This document shows, piece after piece, positions 5,863 through 6,868 of a stretch of 6,868 nucleotides of DNA. The position numbers were made by a program, and so were the translations under genes. The stretch covers positions 1 through 6,868 of the forward strand of contig JAUWQU010000204.1 in assembly GCA_030610965.1 (NCBI GenBank), read 5' to 3'. The stretch's first letter is position 1. The number at the start of each line of letters is the position of its first letter. Source of the DNA: Phycisphaerae bacterium (lineage in GTDB: Bacteria; Planctomycetota; Phycisphaerae; SM23-33). The notes below the pieces were generated by a model, which worked only from the letters and a program-made list of their open reading frames with translations, was not told where the DNA came from and did not search any database.

Positions 5863-6744
5863 TCAACGCGAGATGCTCTTCGTCGTCGCCTTCTGCGTGG
5901 CCGGGGGGGCCGCCGGTTTGCCTAACTGCTGGGCGAACATCCAGTCCCACGTCTTTGTGTTGCCGTACGCCGGGATCCATACGTTGTGGCCGCACTTGGG
6001 CTGCTCGGTGTAGATGGGCTTGCCGCCCGCCTTGCGGATCGCGGCTACCATGTCCCGGCTGCGCTGCGTCGGCACGACCCTGTCCTTGTCGCCGTGCCAG
6101 ACCCACAGGGGAATCTTCGTCAGCTTGGCTGCCTGGGCGGTGTCGCCGCCGCCGCAAACCGGCACGGCGGCGGCGAAGAACTTCGGCCGGCGCTGAATGG
6201 CGTCCCATGTGCCGAAACCGCCCATGGACAGGCCGGTGACGTACACGCGCTCGGTGTCGATCGGGTATTCTTCCATCGCCGCGTCGACCAACTCCAGTGC
6301 CATTCGCATCTGATCGCCGGGTTCCTTGGGCATCGCGTGGGCCTTGGCGGACCAGTTGACCTCCACCCAACGCTTGCCGGCCGGCACCTGCGGGGCGATC
6401 ATGTAGCACTCGTAGCGCCCGGCGAAGCCGACCTTGTTCAGCAGGCCCGGGCAGACGCCCGCGTCGGTGATCTGGCGGACGTTGTCGGCGCCGCGCCCGC
6501 CCGCGCCGTGAAGGAAGAGCACCAGCGGGTACGTCCTGCCGGCTGCGAGTTCGGCCGGGGCAAGTTGACGATAGAGCAACTTGCCGCCGGTGGGGCTCTC
6601 GTAGGCCTTGGCCTCGAAGCTATCGACCGTAAGCTTCGGCCCGGCCGGTGGCGCCTCGGGCTTCTTGTTCTTGTCCGCCGCGAGTACTGCCGAACCGCCA
6701 ACCATCCACAACGCCGCCAACGCGGCAATGACTTTCCCGTTCAT
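5863..6744 (-). CDS. Exported alpha/beta-hydrolase (esterase/predicted-peptidase type, CE1-like)
   Basis: 293 aa. The start at 6744 is chosen over 6801 because AGAGG lies 8 bases upstream and the signal peptide MNGKVIAALAALWMVGGSAV then opens the protein (cleavage probably after Ala22, VLA|ADK). A short Lys/Pro linker leads into the hydrolase domain: VLFLHGAGGRG (oxyanion region, about 75-85), MIAPQVPAGKRWVEVNW, YVTGLSMGGFGTWD with nucleophile Ser173, WVWHGDKDRVVP with Asp221, and KCGHNVW with His253. Length and motif order match the COG4099 predicted peptidase / PHB-depolymerase-like / feruloyl-esterase-like group, which are secreted serine esterases. The probable role is hydrolysis of ester-linked groups or polyesters in the periplasm; the substrate is not deducible. 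The C-terminus is Pro/Ala/Thr/Lys-rich (KPAAPPATQKATTKSISR). No T-tailed terminator follows it. Confidence 0.88.
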   Translation of the reverse strand: MNGKVIAALAALWMVGGSAVLAADKNKKPEAPPAGPKLTVDSFEAKAYESPTGGKLLYRQLAPAELAAGRTYPLVLFLHGAGGRGADNVRQITDAGVCPGLLNKVGFAGRYECYMIAPQVPAGKRWVEVNWSAKAHAMPKEPGDQMRMALELVDAAMEEYPIDTERVYVTGLSMGGFGTWDAIQRRPKFFAAAVPVCGGGDTAQAAKLTKIPLWVWHGDKDRVVPTQRSRDMVAAIRKAGGKPIYTEQPKCGHNVWIPAYGNTKTWDWMFAQQLGKPAAPPATQKATTKSISR

Positions 6745-6784
6745 CGTGCGATCCTCTCTGCGCTTGTTCGCCGGAAGCCGACCC

Positions 6785-6810
6785 GGCCCGCGCCCAACCA
6801 CGCGCGGGCC
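6785..6810. repeat. GC-rich inverted repeat upstream of the 5863-6744 gene
   Basis: GGCCCGCG (6785-6792) and CGCGGGCC (6803-6810) form a perfect 8-bp stem with a 10-base loop, 41-66 bases upstream of the leftward ATG. No T-run follows on either strand. It could be a U-less terminator for a gene beyond the right edge or a 5'-leader hairpin; chance is possible in such GC-rich DNA. Confidence 0.35.
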
Positions 6811-6845
6811 TCTATTGCTCTGTCGCTCGTCAGGTGATGGGTGCC

Positions 6846-6868
6846 ATGCTTGGCGTCTTCGGAAGCAT
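6846..6868. repeat. Inverted repeat cut by the window end
   Basis: ATGCTT (6846-6851) and AAGCAT (6863-6868) pair around an 11-base loop, and the right arm is cut by the window end. The left side continues outward as GGGTGCCATGCTT, so the true stem may be longer. On the minus strand the same bases read as 12 codons ending in TGA (MLPKTPSMAPIT), which could be the tail of a gene beyond the edge or merely the repeat. Confidence 0.35.

Noticed and set aside
5986..6837. 283-codon plus-strand frame opposite the last hydrolase
   Set aside because: Antisense shadow; the minus-strand frame has a signal peptide and a complete Ser-Asp-His triad.

Overview
The window is GC-rich bacterial DNA with dense short genes, several exported alpha/beta-hydrolases and a siroheme-decarboxylase-type heme gene. 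That mix fits the Planctomycetes/PVC group (Phycisphaerae-like, or a metagenome-assembled relative). This placement is inferred from gene content; no rRNA or marker gene is present to confirm it.

Layout, left to right. (1) 3-464 (+): C-terminal part of an AsnC/Lrp-fold siroheme decarboxylase subunit of the AhbA/AhbB/NirDLGH family (alternative heme or heme d1 synthesis), cut by the window edge. (2) 514-1254 (+): a 246-aa protein joining an N-terminal small beta-barrel-like domain to a caspase/CHAT-like domain with a His...Cys dyad (resembling DUF6642). Its GC content is clearly below that of its neighbours, so it looks like an acquired gene. It ends at a strong hairpin terminator (1301-1345). 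(3) 1398-2399 (-): alpha/beta-hydrolase lipoprotein. (4) 2643-3035 (+): PilZ-like protein with a degenerate c-di-GMP motif. (5) 2986-3156 (-): previously hidden 56-aa single-pass membrane peptide with a CxxxCxxC tail, overlapping the pilZ 3' end in antisense. (6) 3289-5331 (+): 680-aa exported acetylxylan-esterase-like tandem alpha/beta-hydrolase whose second domain has lost its nucleophile. (7) 5339-5470 (+): coding-looking frame without a start codon, probably a gene remnant. (8) 5436-5807 (-): small putative two-helix membrane protein, possibly frameshifted. (9) 5863-6744 (-): exported esterase/peptidase-like alpha/beta-hydrolase. The window ends inside an inverted repeat.

How the genes work together: three exported hydrolases of three different subfamilies lie within about 5.4 kb and probably serve scavenging of esterified polymers, but they are on different strands and do not form one operon. 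The 8/9 pair (-) could be co-transcribed. No CRISPR, tRNA, rRNA, insertion sequence or phage gene was seen. The best candidate for something undescribed is the barrel-caspase gene, followed by the Cys-tailed small membrane peptide.
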